The notes: generated from the sequence alone by a model not told the origin. Positions 1-8,485 are shown, counted from the first letter of the stretch. The stretch is DNA of 64,000 nt from Treponema primitia ZAS-2 (GCF_000214375.1 NC_015578.1:1736001-1800000), one strand, 5' to 3'. Numbers and translations are program-made.

Positions 1-57
1 GCATTGGCGTATCATTCCGGTGAGCTCGGACACTGAAAGTTTTTTATCCTGATCCAT
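1..57 (-). CDS. xseA: Exodeoxyribonuclease VII large subunit, N-terminal fragment
   Basis: Only the first 19 codons are inside the window, read leftward from an ATG at 57. The peptide contains SVSELTGMIRQ, which resembles the conserved start of the XseA OB-fold (VSELxxxIxxLLE). XseA with XseB forms a nuclease that degrades single-stranded DNA in both directions. A TATACT hexamer lies on the minus strand at 69-64, only 6 nt before the ATG, so transcription may begin at or next to the start codon. The call rests on a short peptide and is tentative. Confidence 0.55.
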   Translation of the reverse strand, partial: MDQDKKLSVSELTGMIRQC

Positions 58-132
58 GGGTTTAGTATATAAAAAAATTAAAGAAAAACACATAGCCAGG
101 GGGCTTGAGAAAAACCAGGAAAATTGAAGATT

Positions 133-141
133 TGCTATAAA
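133..141 (+). promoter_or_regulatory. Possible extended -10 promoter for the 257-9054 gene run
   Basis: TGCTATAAA reads as an extended -10 (TGn followed by a TATAAT-like hexamer). No good -35 is seen at the proper distance. Transcription would start near 148 and give a leader of about 110 nt. The rest of 58-256 shows no gene that I can support. Confidence 0.3.
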
Positions 142-256
142 GATCGCAGAGGAGTCCGCAGAGTTCACACAAGTAAAATGAGGAAAATCCCCCTGCATTC
201 CTCACTCCTTCCTTATCCGGTATTGTCCGCCCTGCTATTTGCCGATAAACAAAAGT

Positions 257-1822
257 ATGAATGCCCTCACGGTTTTGTACGGCGCCCGCTTGTCCGCTGA
301 AGCTTTTGAGCCGGTTTTTGCCGGTAAGAGCGCCCTTTCTCTGGCTGTCGGCCGGGCCAAAAAATTTCCCGGAACCGGAAAGGTGCTGTTTTTGGGCGCT
401 GTCGGGGACGGGCTGGCGGCGGGAGTTGAACCGGCGGAAACCCTGTTGCGGCCCGATTGGACCCTGCGGTCCCTGCTGGAAGAGCTTTCCATCCGGTCTG
501 CGGGTTTTGACCTGATCTACTTTGCCTGGGCGGATTGCCCGCTGCTGGACCCGGCGCTTGCGGGGGCTCTGGCGGAGCGGCATCTGCGCTACGGGGCTGA
601 GTACTCCTATGCGGACGGCTGGCCCTACGGCCTGGCTCCGGAACTCCTGTCACCGGGAACCGCGGGGATACTGGCTAAGCTTGTCGCTGATGATGACGGG
701 CCGGTAGAGCGGGATGCCCTTTTTTCAGTCATACAAAAAGATATTAATGCCTTTGATATAGAAACTGAGATTTCTCCGGTGGATTTGCGCTACCACCGGC
801 TGAGCCTGGCGGCGGATTCCCGGCGGAATCTGCTGCTCCTGTCCCGGCTTATGGAGGCGGGGCTCCAGGGCGCTTCCGATGCGGAGAGGGTTATCGCAAG
901 CAGACCGGAACTGCTCCGCACCCTTCCGGCGTTTTACGGGATCCAGGTTTCAGGCCCCTGTCCCCAGGCTTGCTCCATCTGCCCTTACCCCCGGTTTGGC
1001 GGGGCGGGGAATGCGGTAACTGACCGGAAGGATTTTCTCGAACCGGATAGCTTCGCAAAACTTCTGGATAAGATCGCCGCTTTTTCCGGGGACGCGGTGA
1101 TCGATATTTCCCTCTGGGGGGAACTCTCCCTGCACCCGCAGCGGGAGAAGCTTATCCGCATGGTCCTTGCCAAGCCGGAACTTTCCTGCGTGATCGAAAG
1201 CTCGGGACTGGGCTGGAAAAAATCGGGCCTGGAAGCCCTAGCAGAGGCGGCCTCTGCTGCGGCGCCCCGGAAAAACCGTATGGAGCCCCTATCCTGGATA
1301 GTATCCCTGGATGCGGCGGACAGTAATCGGTACCGGGAAATCCGGGGGCCCGGCTATGCAGAGGCGACAGAGTGCGCAAAAACTCTGTCGGCCCTGTTTC
1401 CCGGGAATAGTTATGTACAGGCGGTGCGTATCAAGGGCGCCGAGGATGATACGGAACAGTTTTACCGGTCCTGGAAGGAAAGCGGGGCTGGGGTGATTAT
1501 CCAGAAATACGATGATTTTTGCGGGTTCCTCCCTAAGTTGCAGGCTTCGGACCTTTCCCCGGTACAGCGCCGGCCCTGCTGGCACCTTATGCGGGATATG
1601 GCGGTTCTCATTGACGGAAGGGTGCCCCTGTGCAGGGAAGTGCTGGGCGGAGGGCTGGAACTGGATCTGGGGAACGCCTTCACCGAGGACTTGGAAACAA
1701 TTTGGGACCGGGGGGCAGGTTTCTACCGGGAACAGGCCTCACCGGCGGGGACTGCTCCTGCGCTTGGGGAGTATAGGCAGCCATGTATGGGGTGTGATGA
1801 GTACTATACCTATAATTTTTAA
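257..1822 (+). CDS. Spiro-SPASM protein: SpsF-like domain fused to radical SAM/SPASM
   Basis: Predicted radical-SAM enzyme of 521 residues. The cluster motif CPQACSIC gives Cys235, Cys239 and Cys242 (CX3CX2C). A SPASM-like C-terminus has Cys in CWHLMRDMA, PLCREV and the final CMGCDEYY, expected to bind an auxiliary Fe-S cluster. The first ~200 residues resemble an SpsF/acylneuraminate cytidylyltransferase fold: ADCPLLDP and PYGLAPELLS correspond to the CPLIDP and GLDVEVFS positions of SpsF. This matches the architecture that I know as the spirochaete 'spiro-SPASM' family, of unknown function. The ATG at 257 is preferred over the in-frame TTG at 239; neither has a clear ribosome binding site. 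It is first in a tightly overlapping run of genes and overlaps the next by 26 nt. The substrate is unknown; the neighbours suggest a sugar or glycan. Confidence 0.8.
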   Translation: MNALTVLYGARLSAEAFEPVFAGKSALSLAVGRAKKFPGTGKVLFLGAVGDGLAAGVEPAETLLRPDWTLRSLLEELSIRSAGFDLIYFAWADCPLLDPALAGALAERHLRYGAEYSYADGWPYGLAPELLSPGTAGILAKLVADDDGPVERDALFSVIQKDINAFDIETEISPVDLRYHRLSLAADSRRNLLLLSRLMEAGLQGASDAERVIASRPELLRTLPAFYGIQVSGPCPQACSICPYPRFGGAGNAVTDRKDFLEPDSFAKLLDKIAAFSGDAVIDISLWGELSLHPQREKLIRMVLAKPELSCVIESSGLGWKKSGLEALAEAASAAAPRKNRMEPLSWIVSLDAADSNRYREIRGPGYAEATECAKTLSALFPGNSYVQAVRIKGAEDDTEQFYRSWKESGAGVIIQKYDDFCGFLPKLQASDLSPVQRRPCWHLMRDMAVLIDGRVPLCREVLGGGLELDLGNAFTEDLETIWDRGAGFYREQASPAGTAPALGEYRQPCMGCDEYYTYNF

Positions 1823-2933
1823 CGAATCCCTTCCCTCGTATACCGCTGTGGGGGGCTCAGTCCGGGGCGCTTCCACGGGAGTATCGGCGATACTCCTGAA
1901 CCGGGGGGGGCGCTATCCCCGGCGTACCCTCTTTAAAGAACTGGAAAAATCCGGGTTTGACTATATCATCTCCCTGGAGGGGCCCCATGACCGCTATGAT
2001 CTGGAGGAGTTGTCCGGGCGTTTCCCCTTTGTGCGCTTTATTCTCCTCAAGGATCAGGTAAGCCCCGGGGAACAGATCAACCTTGCAGTATCGGAATTAA
2101 ACAGCCCCCTCTTTTTTGTGCTCTGGAACGATCTGCGCATACTTCACGGCGGGGATGCCGCTAAAATCTCCGAATGGCTGCGCTTTTCCCGGGAAGAACT
2201 GCGGAAGGCTCCTTCCGGAACCCGCGCTTCCGGCGGGACCATACGGCGGCTCTGCACGGTTCCGGTGATGCAGAATTCGGGGATGGAAACCCTGCCCACC
2301 ATTATAACCCCGGCCTTTTTCCGGAGTACCGTTAAGCCCCTCCATTTTCCCCCCCACGGAGAAGCCCAGCCTTCCCTGTACCCCTTTGACGGGGTGGGCC
2401 TCTATGACCGGGACCGCTTTATCAAGTTAGGCGGGTTTGACAGTTCTATTAACAGTACCTACTACCAACTCCTGGACTTCGGATTCCGGGCCCACCTTTG
2501 GGGAGAGGAGATACGCAGTACCCAACTGATCCGGCTTTCCTACGATGGGGAAGCTGAAGCCGAGGATACCACCACGGATTCAAACTACCGGCGTTTTTAC
2601 CTAAAAAACCTGGCGCCGGTTTTCCACAGAGATTCAGCCCATATCCCCATAAGCCTTTTTCCCGCCTATTTTTTGAAAACCGGCGGGGAAATCGGGGCAG
2701 CCTGGGGTGAATTTAACCGGAACCGCCTTTGGGTGCGGGCAAACCGGTATCGATTCAGACGGGATGCCCGTATCCTCACCAGCCTCTGGGAGCACCCCGG
2801 GGGTATGGATGACCCGGGATATTTTCCCCCGGAAGACGAGTCCTTCCCGGGGCGGATTGAATTTCCCGGCAATAGTTCCGGCGCCGGTTTTAGCCGGGGA
2901 ACTCCCCACAGCCCCGGGGTTCCCAAACCATGA
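1797..2933 (+). CDS. GT2-like glycosyltransferase
   Basis: Predicted 378-residue glycosyltransferase. The region DRDRFIKLGGFD followed by LLDFGFRAHLWG matches the acceptor-side pattern common in GT-A family 2 enzymes (GGFDE, then a D-x-G-hydrophobic-R motif). FVLWNDLRI is near the position where the nucleotide-sugar/metal site is expected. The ATG at 1797 is chosen because it overlaps the end of the upstream gene; frame upstream of it overlaps that gene. A run of eight G at 1903-1910 (codons 36-38) and seven C at 2349-2355 lie inside the frame. Neighbours (cytidylyltransferase, PseG-like protein, ATP-grasp ligase) suggest it transfers an unusual sugar. Donor and acceptor cannot be read from the sequence. 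Confidence 0.7.
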   Translation: MSTIPIIFNESLPSYTAVGGSVRGASTGVSAILLNRGGRYPRRTLFKELEKSGFDYIISLEGPHDRYDLEELSGRFPFVRFILLKDQVSPGEQINLAVSELNSPLFFVLWNDLRILHGGDAAKISEWLRFSREELRKAPSGTRASGGTIRRLCTVPVMQNSGMETLPTIITPAFFRSTVKPLHFPPHGEAQPSLYPFDGVGLYDRDRFIKLGGFDSSINSTYYQLLDFGFRAHLWGEEIRSTQLIRLSYDGEAEAEDTTTDSNYRRFYLKNLAPVFHRDSAHIPISLFPAYFLKTGGEIGAAWGEFNRNRLWVRANRYRFRRDARILTSLWEHPGGMDDPGYFPPEDESFPGRIEFPGNSSGAGFSRGTPHSPGVPKP

Positions 2934-3691
2934 CCGCACTTATTCTGCAATGCCGGCTTGATTCCTCCAGGCTCCCCGGTAAGGCCCTGCTTCCCCTGGG
3001 GGAGAAGCCCATGGTACTGCGGGTCATGGAAGCCCTTAAACAGTTTCCCTGCGATACCCATATCCTTGCCTGCTCCGATGACAGTAGTACTGCACTTGGG
3101 CCCCTGGCAAAGGAAGCCGGATTTGCCCTGGTTCCCGGGCCTAAAAACGATGTGCTCCGCCGTTTCTGCATCGCCCTGGAACAATGCCTCCCGGGGAGCA
3201 CCCCGTCTTCCGCGGGAAGCTTCGCTGGATGTTCCGCGGGAAGCTTCGCTGGATATTCCGGGGATTGGGTCATTCGGGCTACTGCGGATAATCCTTTTGT
3301 GTTTACCGACGCCGCAGAGGCCCTTTATAAGGAAGCGTTGGAACGTAAGGCGGATTATGCAGGCTACAGCGGCCTGCCCTACGGCGCAGGGGTTGAGGTA
3401 ATCAATGCCCAAGCCCTGTTCCGCTCGGATAAAGAGGCTTCTGATGAGGAGGACCGGGAACACGTTTGCCCCTACCTCTACAAGCACCCGGAATTGTTCC
3501 GCCTCCACCGTCCCCTGGCACCGTTATACTGGCAGGGACCGGAGATCCGGCTTACCGTGGATACCCCGGCGGATTATGAAACAGCCCAGCTGCTTTACAA
3601 CGCCCTGATCACTGAAAAAACGAAAAAACGCAACCAGGGGGAATTGGTCATTACGGAATTCAGGAAAACTTTTCAAAGGGTAAACCCATGA
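2930..3691 (+). CDS. SpsF-like cytidylyltransferase
   Basis: Predicted 253-residue nucleotidyltransferase that would activate a sugar acid as its CMP derivative. The N-terminus contains the nucleotide-binding signature QCRLDSSRLPGKALLPLG, and later DNPFVFTDAA and LTVDTPADYETAQ match the SpsF/KdsB/NeuA pattern. It overlaps the glycosyltransferase by 4 nt and the next gene by an ATGA overlap. An insertion of about 25 residues just before the conserved WVIRATADNPF segment is made of two near-identical 24-bp repeats (3208-3255), encoding Ser-Ala-Gly-Ser-Phe-Ala-Gly twice. This part looks like an added element rather than family core. Which sugar is activated is unknown. Confidence 0.75.
   Translation: MTALILQCRLDSSRLPGKALLPLGEKPMVLRVMEALKQFPCDTHILACSDDSSTALGPLAKEAGFALVPGPKNDVLRRFCIALEQCLPGSTPSSAGSFAGCSAGSFAGYSGDWVIRATADNPFVFTDAAEALYKEALERKADYAGYSGLPYGAGVEVINAQALFRSDKEASDEEDREHVCPYLYKHPELFRLHRPLAPLYWQGPEIRLTVDTPADYETAQLLYNALITEKTKKRNQGELVITEFRKTFQRVNP
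3208..3255 (+). repeat. In-frame 24-bp tandem repeat inside the SpsF-like gene
   Basis: Two copies (3208-3231 and 3232-3255) differ at one of 24 bases. Each contains the 8-bp palindrome GAAGCTTC and the palindrome CCGCGG. The repeat keeps the reading frame open and sits in a linker before the conserved DNPF motif. A weaker relative (14 of 18 matching bases to 3213-3230) is at 4201-4218 in the next gene. Confidence 0.8.
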
Positions 3692-5652
3692 AATCCCCAG
3701 AAAGTCCCGGGTCCCTCTTGGTGGTTCCTTTGATTGAAAAAAACCGGGGCGGCGGCCACCTGGTCCGTTCTGCTGCCCTGGTCCGCGCCCTCCGTACCGC
3801 GGGCCGGGAGGCCTTTCTCTTTCTCCCCGAAGTCTCCGGTGAACACCCGCCTGATGATATATTCCGGATCGCCGGCCTGTTCGTGGAAAACACCTGTGAA
3901 CCCTGGGTACTTCAGGAGGATCCCCGTAAACCCCGGCGCTCAGGAGCAGACAGGGCGAATACAGGCTTCCCGGATTTCCCCCCCTGGGATTTTATAATCC
4001 TGGACCAGTTTCAGACGCTCCCGGAAGAAGCCGCCTCCTGGGCTGCCCTGGCCCCGCTGATCGGCATTGATGAAGGCGGCCCTGCCCGAAGTGACTTTGA
4101 TTTTCTTATCGATCTCCTCCCGAACTTTAATCGCCTCACCCCCAATGTAAGCGCCCCATCCTTGCTCCCTCTGCCGAAAAACCGCCGCCCATCCTTCTTT
4201 CGGGATGCTTCGTTTGAGGGGTCTCCTGTTCCCCCTGCGGGGGGACCTAGCTTGCGGGTACTTATCAGTTTCGGCGCCGAGGACCCCGGGGAACTGGGTT
4301 TCCCGGCTGCTATGAGCTTGGCCCGCCGGGCGCTGCCGGAACAGTTTAAAATCACCCTTGTCGCCCCCGGGCTGCCGGAAGACAAGGCGGCGATACTGGA
4401 GGCGGCTTTTGTCCGGGTCACCAGGGGGGCGCCGGAACTCAGGGAGCAGTTAGCGGATTACGATTTGCTGATTACCCATTTCGGCCTTACCGCCTTTGAA
4501 GCCATCCATGCCCGGCTTCCGGTGATCCTGGTTTCTCCCGGCCCCTACCATGAAAAACTCGCCCGGAATGCCGGTTTTTTTTCCGCCGGTATTGGCCCCG
4601 GCGCGGCGAGCCGCATTGGCCGACTCTTTTTTCCCTATAAGAAGGGCCTCAGCGGTGATTTTTTGCATTCCCTCAGCGCCCGCTGCAGAAACATCGCTAA
4701 GCGCTATGGCCTTGAGGAGCCTACCGGTGAATTGGGTTCCATCCTGGCGGAATATAGCCCCCAGGGTTCCCGGAGCTGCCCAGTATGTGGAGACCCCCAG
4801 CGGGGCAGCGTAACCCTGGCCCGTTTTCCCGGCCGGAGCTACCGCCGTTGCAGCCACTGCGGTATGGTTTATTTATTCGCTTCCACCCCCTCTCCAGTGG
4901 AATATGAGACCGATTATTTTTTTAGTTTCTATAAAGAGCAGTACGGTAAAACCTACTTGGAGGATTTTCCTAACCTGGTATTGGCAGGGCAAAAACGGCT
5001 TTGTATTATTAAAGCCCTCCTTCGCGGGAGTTCCGGCAAAATTTCCCGAAACGCGGACAGAACCGGTGAAAACCCGAGGCTCCTGGACATAGGCTGCGCC
5101 TACGGTCCCTTTCTGGCAGCGGCCCGGGATCAGGGATTTTCACCCCAGGGCATGGATCCCGCAGAGGGTGCGGTTCGTTATGTCCGGGAAGAACTGGGTA
5201 TTTCCGCCCAGAGGGGTATGTTCCCGGATCTTTCCCGGGATAGTTTAGCCGCAGGGAGTTTTACCGTGGTCTCCCTCTGGTATGTGATCGAGCATTTTAT
5301 GAATCTTAACCCTGTATTGAGGGAAATCAACCGGCTCCTCAGGGTCGGAGGGATTCTGGCCTTTTCAACCCCTTCCTTCCGGGGCATTTCCGGGAGAAAG
5401 TCAATCTGTAATTTTCTGGAAAAAAGTCCCCGGGATCACTGGACTGTCTGGGAGCCTGGTATTTGTAAAAAAGTCCTGGCCAGGTACGGGTTTGCCTTGA
5501 AAAAGATCGTAATTACCGGCCATCATCCTGAACGTTTTTTTAAGGGCCTCAAAAAAGGCGGATTATCCTGGAATTTTGTCTTTTTTCTTAGCCGTTTATT
5601 CGGTCTGGGGGACACATTTGAATGTTATGCGATAAAAAAGAGGGACCTATAA
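3688..5652 (+). CDS. PseG-like hydrolase/glycosyltransferase fused to methyltransferase
   Basis: A 654-residue fusion. Residues ~1-330 resemble PseG, the UDP-sugar hydrolase of pseudaminic acid synthesis: a glycine-rich start GGGHLVRS, then VLISFGAEDP (compare SFGGSDP) and DLLITHFGLTAFEA. Residues ~360-395 form a zinc-ribbon-like pair, CPVC and CSHC. The C-terminal third is a class I methyltransferase with the SAM motif LLDIGCAYGPF near residue 465 and VVSLWYVIEHF for motif IV. It starts by ATGA overlap with the preceding gene. The catalytic His of PseG has a plausible counterpart in GGGH, but activity on a UDP sugar is inferred from family and context only. The region around 4201-4250 (residues 172-188) looks like an inserted linker. 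Confidence 0.7.
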   Translation: MKSPESPGSLLVVPLIEKNRGGGHLVRSAALVRALRTAGREAFLFLPEVSGEHPPDDIFRIAGLFVENTCEPWVLQEDPRKPRRSGADRANTGFPDFPPWDFIILDQFQTLPEEAASWAALAPLIGIDEGGPARSDFDFLIDLLPNFNRLTPNVSAPSLLPLPKNRRPSFFRDASFEGSPVPPAGGPSLRVLISFGAEDPGELGFPAAMSLARRALPEQFKITLVAPGLPEDKAAILEAAFVRVTRGAPELREQLADYDLLITHFGLTAFEAIHARLPVILVSPGPYHEKLARNAGFFSAGIGPGAASRIGRLFFPYKKGLSGDFLHSLSARCRNIAKRYGLEEPTGELGSILAEYSPQGSRSCPVCGDPQRGSVTLARFPGRSYRRCSHCGMVYLFASTPSPVEYETDYFFSFYKEQYGKTYLEDFPNLVLAGQKRLCIIKALLRGSSGKISRNADRTGENPRLLDIGCAYGPFLAAARDQGFSPQGMDPAEGAVRYVREELGISAQRGMFPDLSRDSLAAGSFTVVSLWYVIEHFMNLNPVLREINRLLRVGGILAFSTPSFRGISGRKSICNFLEKSPRDHWTVWEPGICKKVLARYGFALKKIVITGHHPERFFKGLKKGGLSWNFVFFLSRLFGLGDTFECYAIKKRDL

Positions 5653-7259
5653 TGAACGAATTTTCCGGTGAGCGGATCCTTATACTGGGCGCCGGTGTCA
5701 TGCAAGGCCCCGCCATCTCTATAGCCCGGGACCTGGGGCTTTTTACCGTGGTGGTGGATGGGGATCCAAATGCGCCGGAAGTTTCAAAGGCGGACCGTTT
5801 TGAATGTATCGACCTCAAGGATAAAGAAGGCATAGCCGATCTGGGCCTGTCCCTGCAATCCAATGGCGGACTTGGGGGCATCATGACCGCCGGAACCGAT
5901 TTTTCCGCGACCGTGGCCTGGGCCGCGGAAAAACTCGGCCTTCCGGGCATCCCCTATGAAGCGGCCCTCAACGCCTCCGACAAGGACCGTATGCGCCGTT
6001 GTTTTGAGGCTGCAGGGGTTCCTTCTCCCCAGTTTACGGTTTTCACAGGCGAAACCCTGAAAGGGAAACTCCCGGCATTGCCCTTTAGCTACCCCGCGGT
6101 AGTAAAGCCCGTGGACAATATGGGCGCCCGGGGCTGCCGCCGGGTAGACACCCCGGAAGAATTGACCGCCGCCTTGGAAGATGCCCTAGGCTTTTCCCGT
6201 TCCGGCCGGGCTATCGTGGAAGAATATATGGACGGCCCGGAATTTTCCGTGGACGCCATCGTATATAAGGATGAAATTCATGTTTGCGGTTTTGCGGATC
6301 GGCATATTTTCTTCCCCCCTTATTTCATTGAGATGGGCCATACCATGCCTAGTAATCTGGGTAAAAAGGAAACAGCATCCCTTATGGAAGCTTTTTTCGC
6401 CGGCATTCGGGCCCTGGGAATCAGCGGCGGGGTAGGGGCCGCCAAGGGGGACCTGAAGCTTACCCCTCGGGGACCCATGATCGGGGAAATTGCCGCCCGC
6501 CTTTCCGGGGGCTATATGTCCGGCTGGACCTACCCCTACGCCTCCGGAGTGGACCTGACCCGGCTGGCCATTCTCACCGCCATGGGACGCCGTCCTGTGA
6601 ATTTTGGCCCCCTCCACCACTGGACCAGCGCCGAGCGGGCTTTCATCTCCATCCCCGGCAAAGTCCGCTCCATCCAGGGCCTGGATCAGGCCCGGAACAC
6701 CCCTCTGGTCAAGGATGTTTTCCTCCGGGCCGCCCCGTCTTCCCTTGTCCGCTTCCCTGAAAACAATGTCTCCAAATGCGGCAACGTCCTCAGCGCCGCC
6801 CCTGACCGGGGGGGTGCAATCGCCGCCGCAGAAGGCGCCGCCTGTTCGGTGCTTATACGCCTTGAGGCTCCCAACCCTGAAACCGCCGCCTTCCTGACCG
6901 CCACCGCCGCCTTCCCGCCGGGGGCCTATACTCCGGACGCCGCAATTTTGGCCGCCTTGAACCGGTTACCAGACCCCCCGGAAACCCATTTTCTAAAACT
7001 ATCTACTATAAATATAATCCCCTTTCCTGAATTTACCGGTTCCTCTCTGATGGATTACATGGGGAGAAGCCCGGAGGAAAGCCTGGAAGCGGTGCGGTCC
7101 ATCACCGGTCTGGCCCTGCCCATAAAAGACTCGGGGGATACGATCACCCTGGGCCGCCGTTTCTGGGCCGCCCTGATACGGGGAGGCTACCAGGGCGGGG
7201 CTTATTTTGTCGATACTATAAACAACCAAACAGAGCAGGGAGAAGGGAAAAAAATATGA
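5652..7259 (+). CDS. ATP-grasp ligase
   Basis: Predicted 535-residue ATP-grasp enzyme. A Rossmann-like N-terminus (ILILGAGVMQGP) is followed by an ATP-grasp core with FSYPAVVKPVDNMGARGC, AIVEEYMDGPEFSVD and metal-site residues in MIGEIAARLSGG. These features match carbamoyl-phosphate-synthase-like or L-amino-acid-ligase-like members, which form amide bonds through an acyl-phosphate. An extra C-terminal ~190 residues have no motif that I recognise. The ATG at 5652 overlaps the preceding stop codon (TAATG) and is preceded by GAGGGA. In this operon an amide-forming step on a sugar or a linked amino acid would fit; that is inference. Confidence 0.7.
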   Translation: MNEFSGERILILGAGVMQGPAISIARDLGLFTVVVDGDPNAPEVSKADRFECIDLKDKEGIADLGLSLQSNGGLGGIMTAGTDFSATVAWAAEKLGLPGIPYEAALNASDKDRMRRCFEAAGVPSPQFTVFTGETLKGKLPALPFSYPAVVKPVDNMGARGCRRVDTPEELTAALEDALGFSRSGRAIVEEYMDGPEFSVDAIVYKDEIHVCGFADRHIFFPPYFIEMGHTMPSNLGKKETASLMEAFFAGIRALGISGGVGAAKGDLKLTPRGPMIGEIAARLSGGYMSGWTYPYASGVDLTRLAILTAMGRRPVNFGPLHHWTSAERAFISIPGKVRSIQGLDQARNTPLVKDVFLRAAPSSLVRFPENNVSKCGNVLSAAPDRGGAIAAAEGAACSVLIRLEAPNPETAAFLTATAAFPPGAYTPDAAILAALNRLPDPPETHFLKLSTINIIPFPEFTGSSLMDYMGRSPEESLEAVRSITGLALPIKDSGDTITLGRRFWAALIRGGYQGGAYFVDTINNQTEQGEGKKI

Positions 7260-8485
7260 ATAGGCAAATCAGTACCGGGCGTTTCAGCCTATGCAGAAAA
7301 TTTTGGGTCTTGATCATTTTCATTTCGCTGCCCTCCGCCGGGCTTTTTTCCCAGGAAAGCGTGGCGTCGGCGGGATCTGCGGATTCGCAGCCGCTCGCCA
7401 TGGAAATTTCGGCGGAAAATGCCGGTCTGGCTCAAGCTGCCCCCGCAGAATCCCCGGTGCAGCCGGAACCGGCGGAGGCAGCCACTCCCCCGGCTCACAA
7501 ACCCTTTCCTTTGGATGAAGCCCTGGCTGTGCTTGGGGCGGAACTCCGCTGGGACCCCCTGTTCCGGGCCGGGGTTTTAGCCGCATCCGGACACTATCTG
7601 GCCTTCCAGGCCGGCAACTCTGGGGCGCAAAGCCTTTCCCTAATGGATAACAAGGACCTATTCAAGCTGCCTGCTCCCTATCTGGATGGTGGAAACCTGT
7701 ATTTTCCCGGTGAATTTGTATCCTTCCTAAAAAATACCCTGGATAACTACCGGGAAACAGAACTTTCCCGGTTCCGCATTGCCGCGATTATCGTTGATCC
7801 CGGCCACGGTGGCAAGGATCAGGGCGCATCAGGGACCCATACGGTCAAAGGCAAGCAGTTTACCCTGGTGGAAAAGGACGTCACCCTCAGGGTTTCCCGG
7901 GATCTCTACAGCATGCTTCGGACGGCCTACCCGGACAAGCAGGTGCTCATGACCCGTACCGGAGATACCTTCCCCACCCTGGAAGACCGGGTGGTTATCG
8001 CCAATTCGGTGCCCCTCAAGGAAAATGAAGCCATAGTATTTATCTCCGTCCACGCCAACGCATCTTTTAATAAGGCTGCCCGGGGCTACGAAGTCTGGTA
8101 CCTCAGTCCCAATTACCGGCGTACTGTGATCGACGAGTCAAAATATGCAGATTCTCAGGAGGTTCTCCACATCCTCAACGATATGCTGGAGGAGGAATTT
8201 ACAACCGAAAGCATAGTCATGGCTCAGCTTATCATGAACCAATTTAAGGAGAATTTAGGGTCCCTCATCCCCGGCCGGGGTATCAAGGAGGAAGAATGGT
8301 TTGTGGTGAAGAATGCCCGTATGCCCTCGGTCCTGGTGGAACTGGGCTTTGTTACCAATGAAACTGACGCCCTGCTTATGACCGACGAGAACTACTTGCA
8401 AAAACTCTCCCAGACATTATATAAAGGTATAAACCAGTTTGTGACCATGTTTGAACGGTCCGGAGGATTTACAGCCATAGAATGA
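7256..8485 (+). CDS. N-acetylmuramoyl-L-alanine amidase (Amidase_3)
   Basis: Exported peptidoglycan amidase of 409 residues that would cut the bond between N-acetylmuramic acid and the peptide stem. A hydrophobic N-terminal segment ending near LPSAGLFSQ looks like a signal peptide; an Ala/Pro-rich linker follows. The catalytic domain shows the zinc ligands in IVDPGHGGKDQGA (His), LVEKDVTL (Glu) and ISVHANA (His), plus the catalytic Glu in VLVELGFVTNETD. It overlaps the ATP-grasp gene by ATGA and the GerMN gene by 4 nt, so it is probably co-transcribed. AmiA/B/C-type enzymes act in cell separation and, in flagellated cells, in wall remodelling. Confidence 0.9.
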   Translation: MNRQISTGRFSLCRKFWVLIIFISLPSAGLFSQESVASAGSADSQPLAMEISAENAGLAQAAPAESPVQPEPAEAATPPAHKPFPLDEALAVLGAELRWDPLFRAGVLAASGHYLAFQAGNSGAQSLSLMDNKDLFKLPAPYLDGGNLYFPGEFVSFLKNTLDNYRETELSRFRIAAIIVDPGHGGKDQGASGTHTVKGKQFTLVEKDVTLRVSRDLYSMLRTAYPDKQVLMTRTGDTFPTLEDRVVIANSVPLKENEAIVFISVHANASFNKAARGYEVWYLSPNYRRTVIDESKYADSQEVLHILNDMLEEEFTTESIVMAQLIMNQFKENLGSLIPGRGIKEEEWFVVKNARMPSVLVELGFVTNETDALLMTDENYLQKLSQTLYKGINQFVTMFERSGGFTAIE

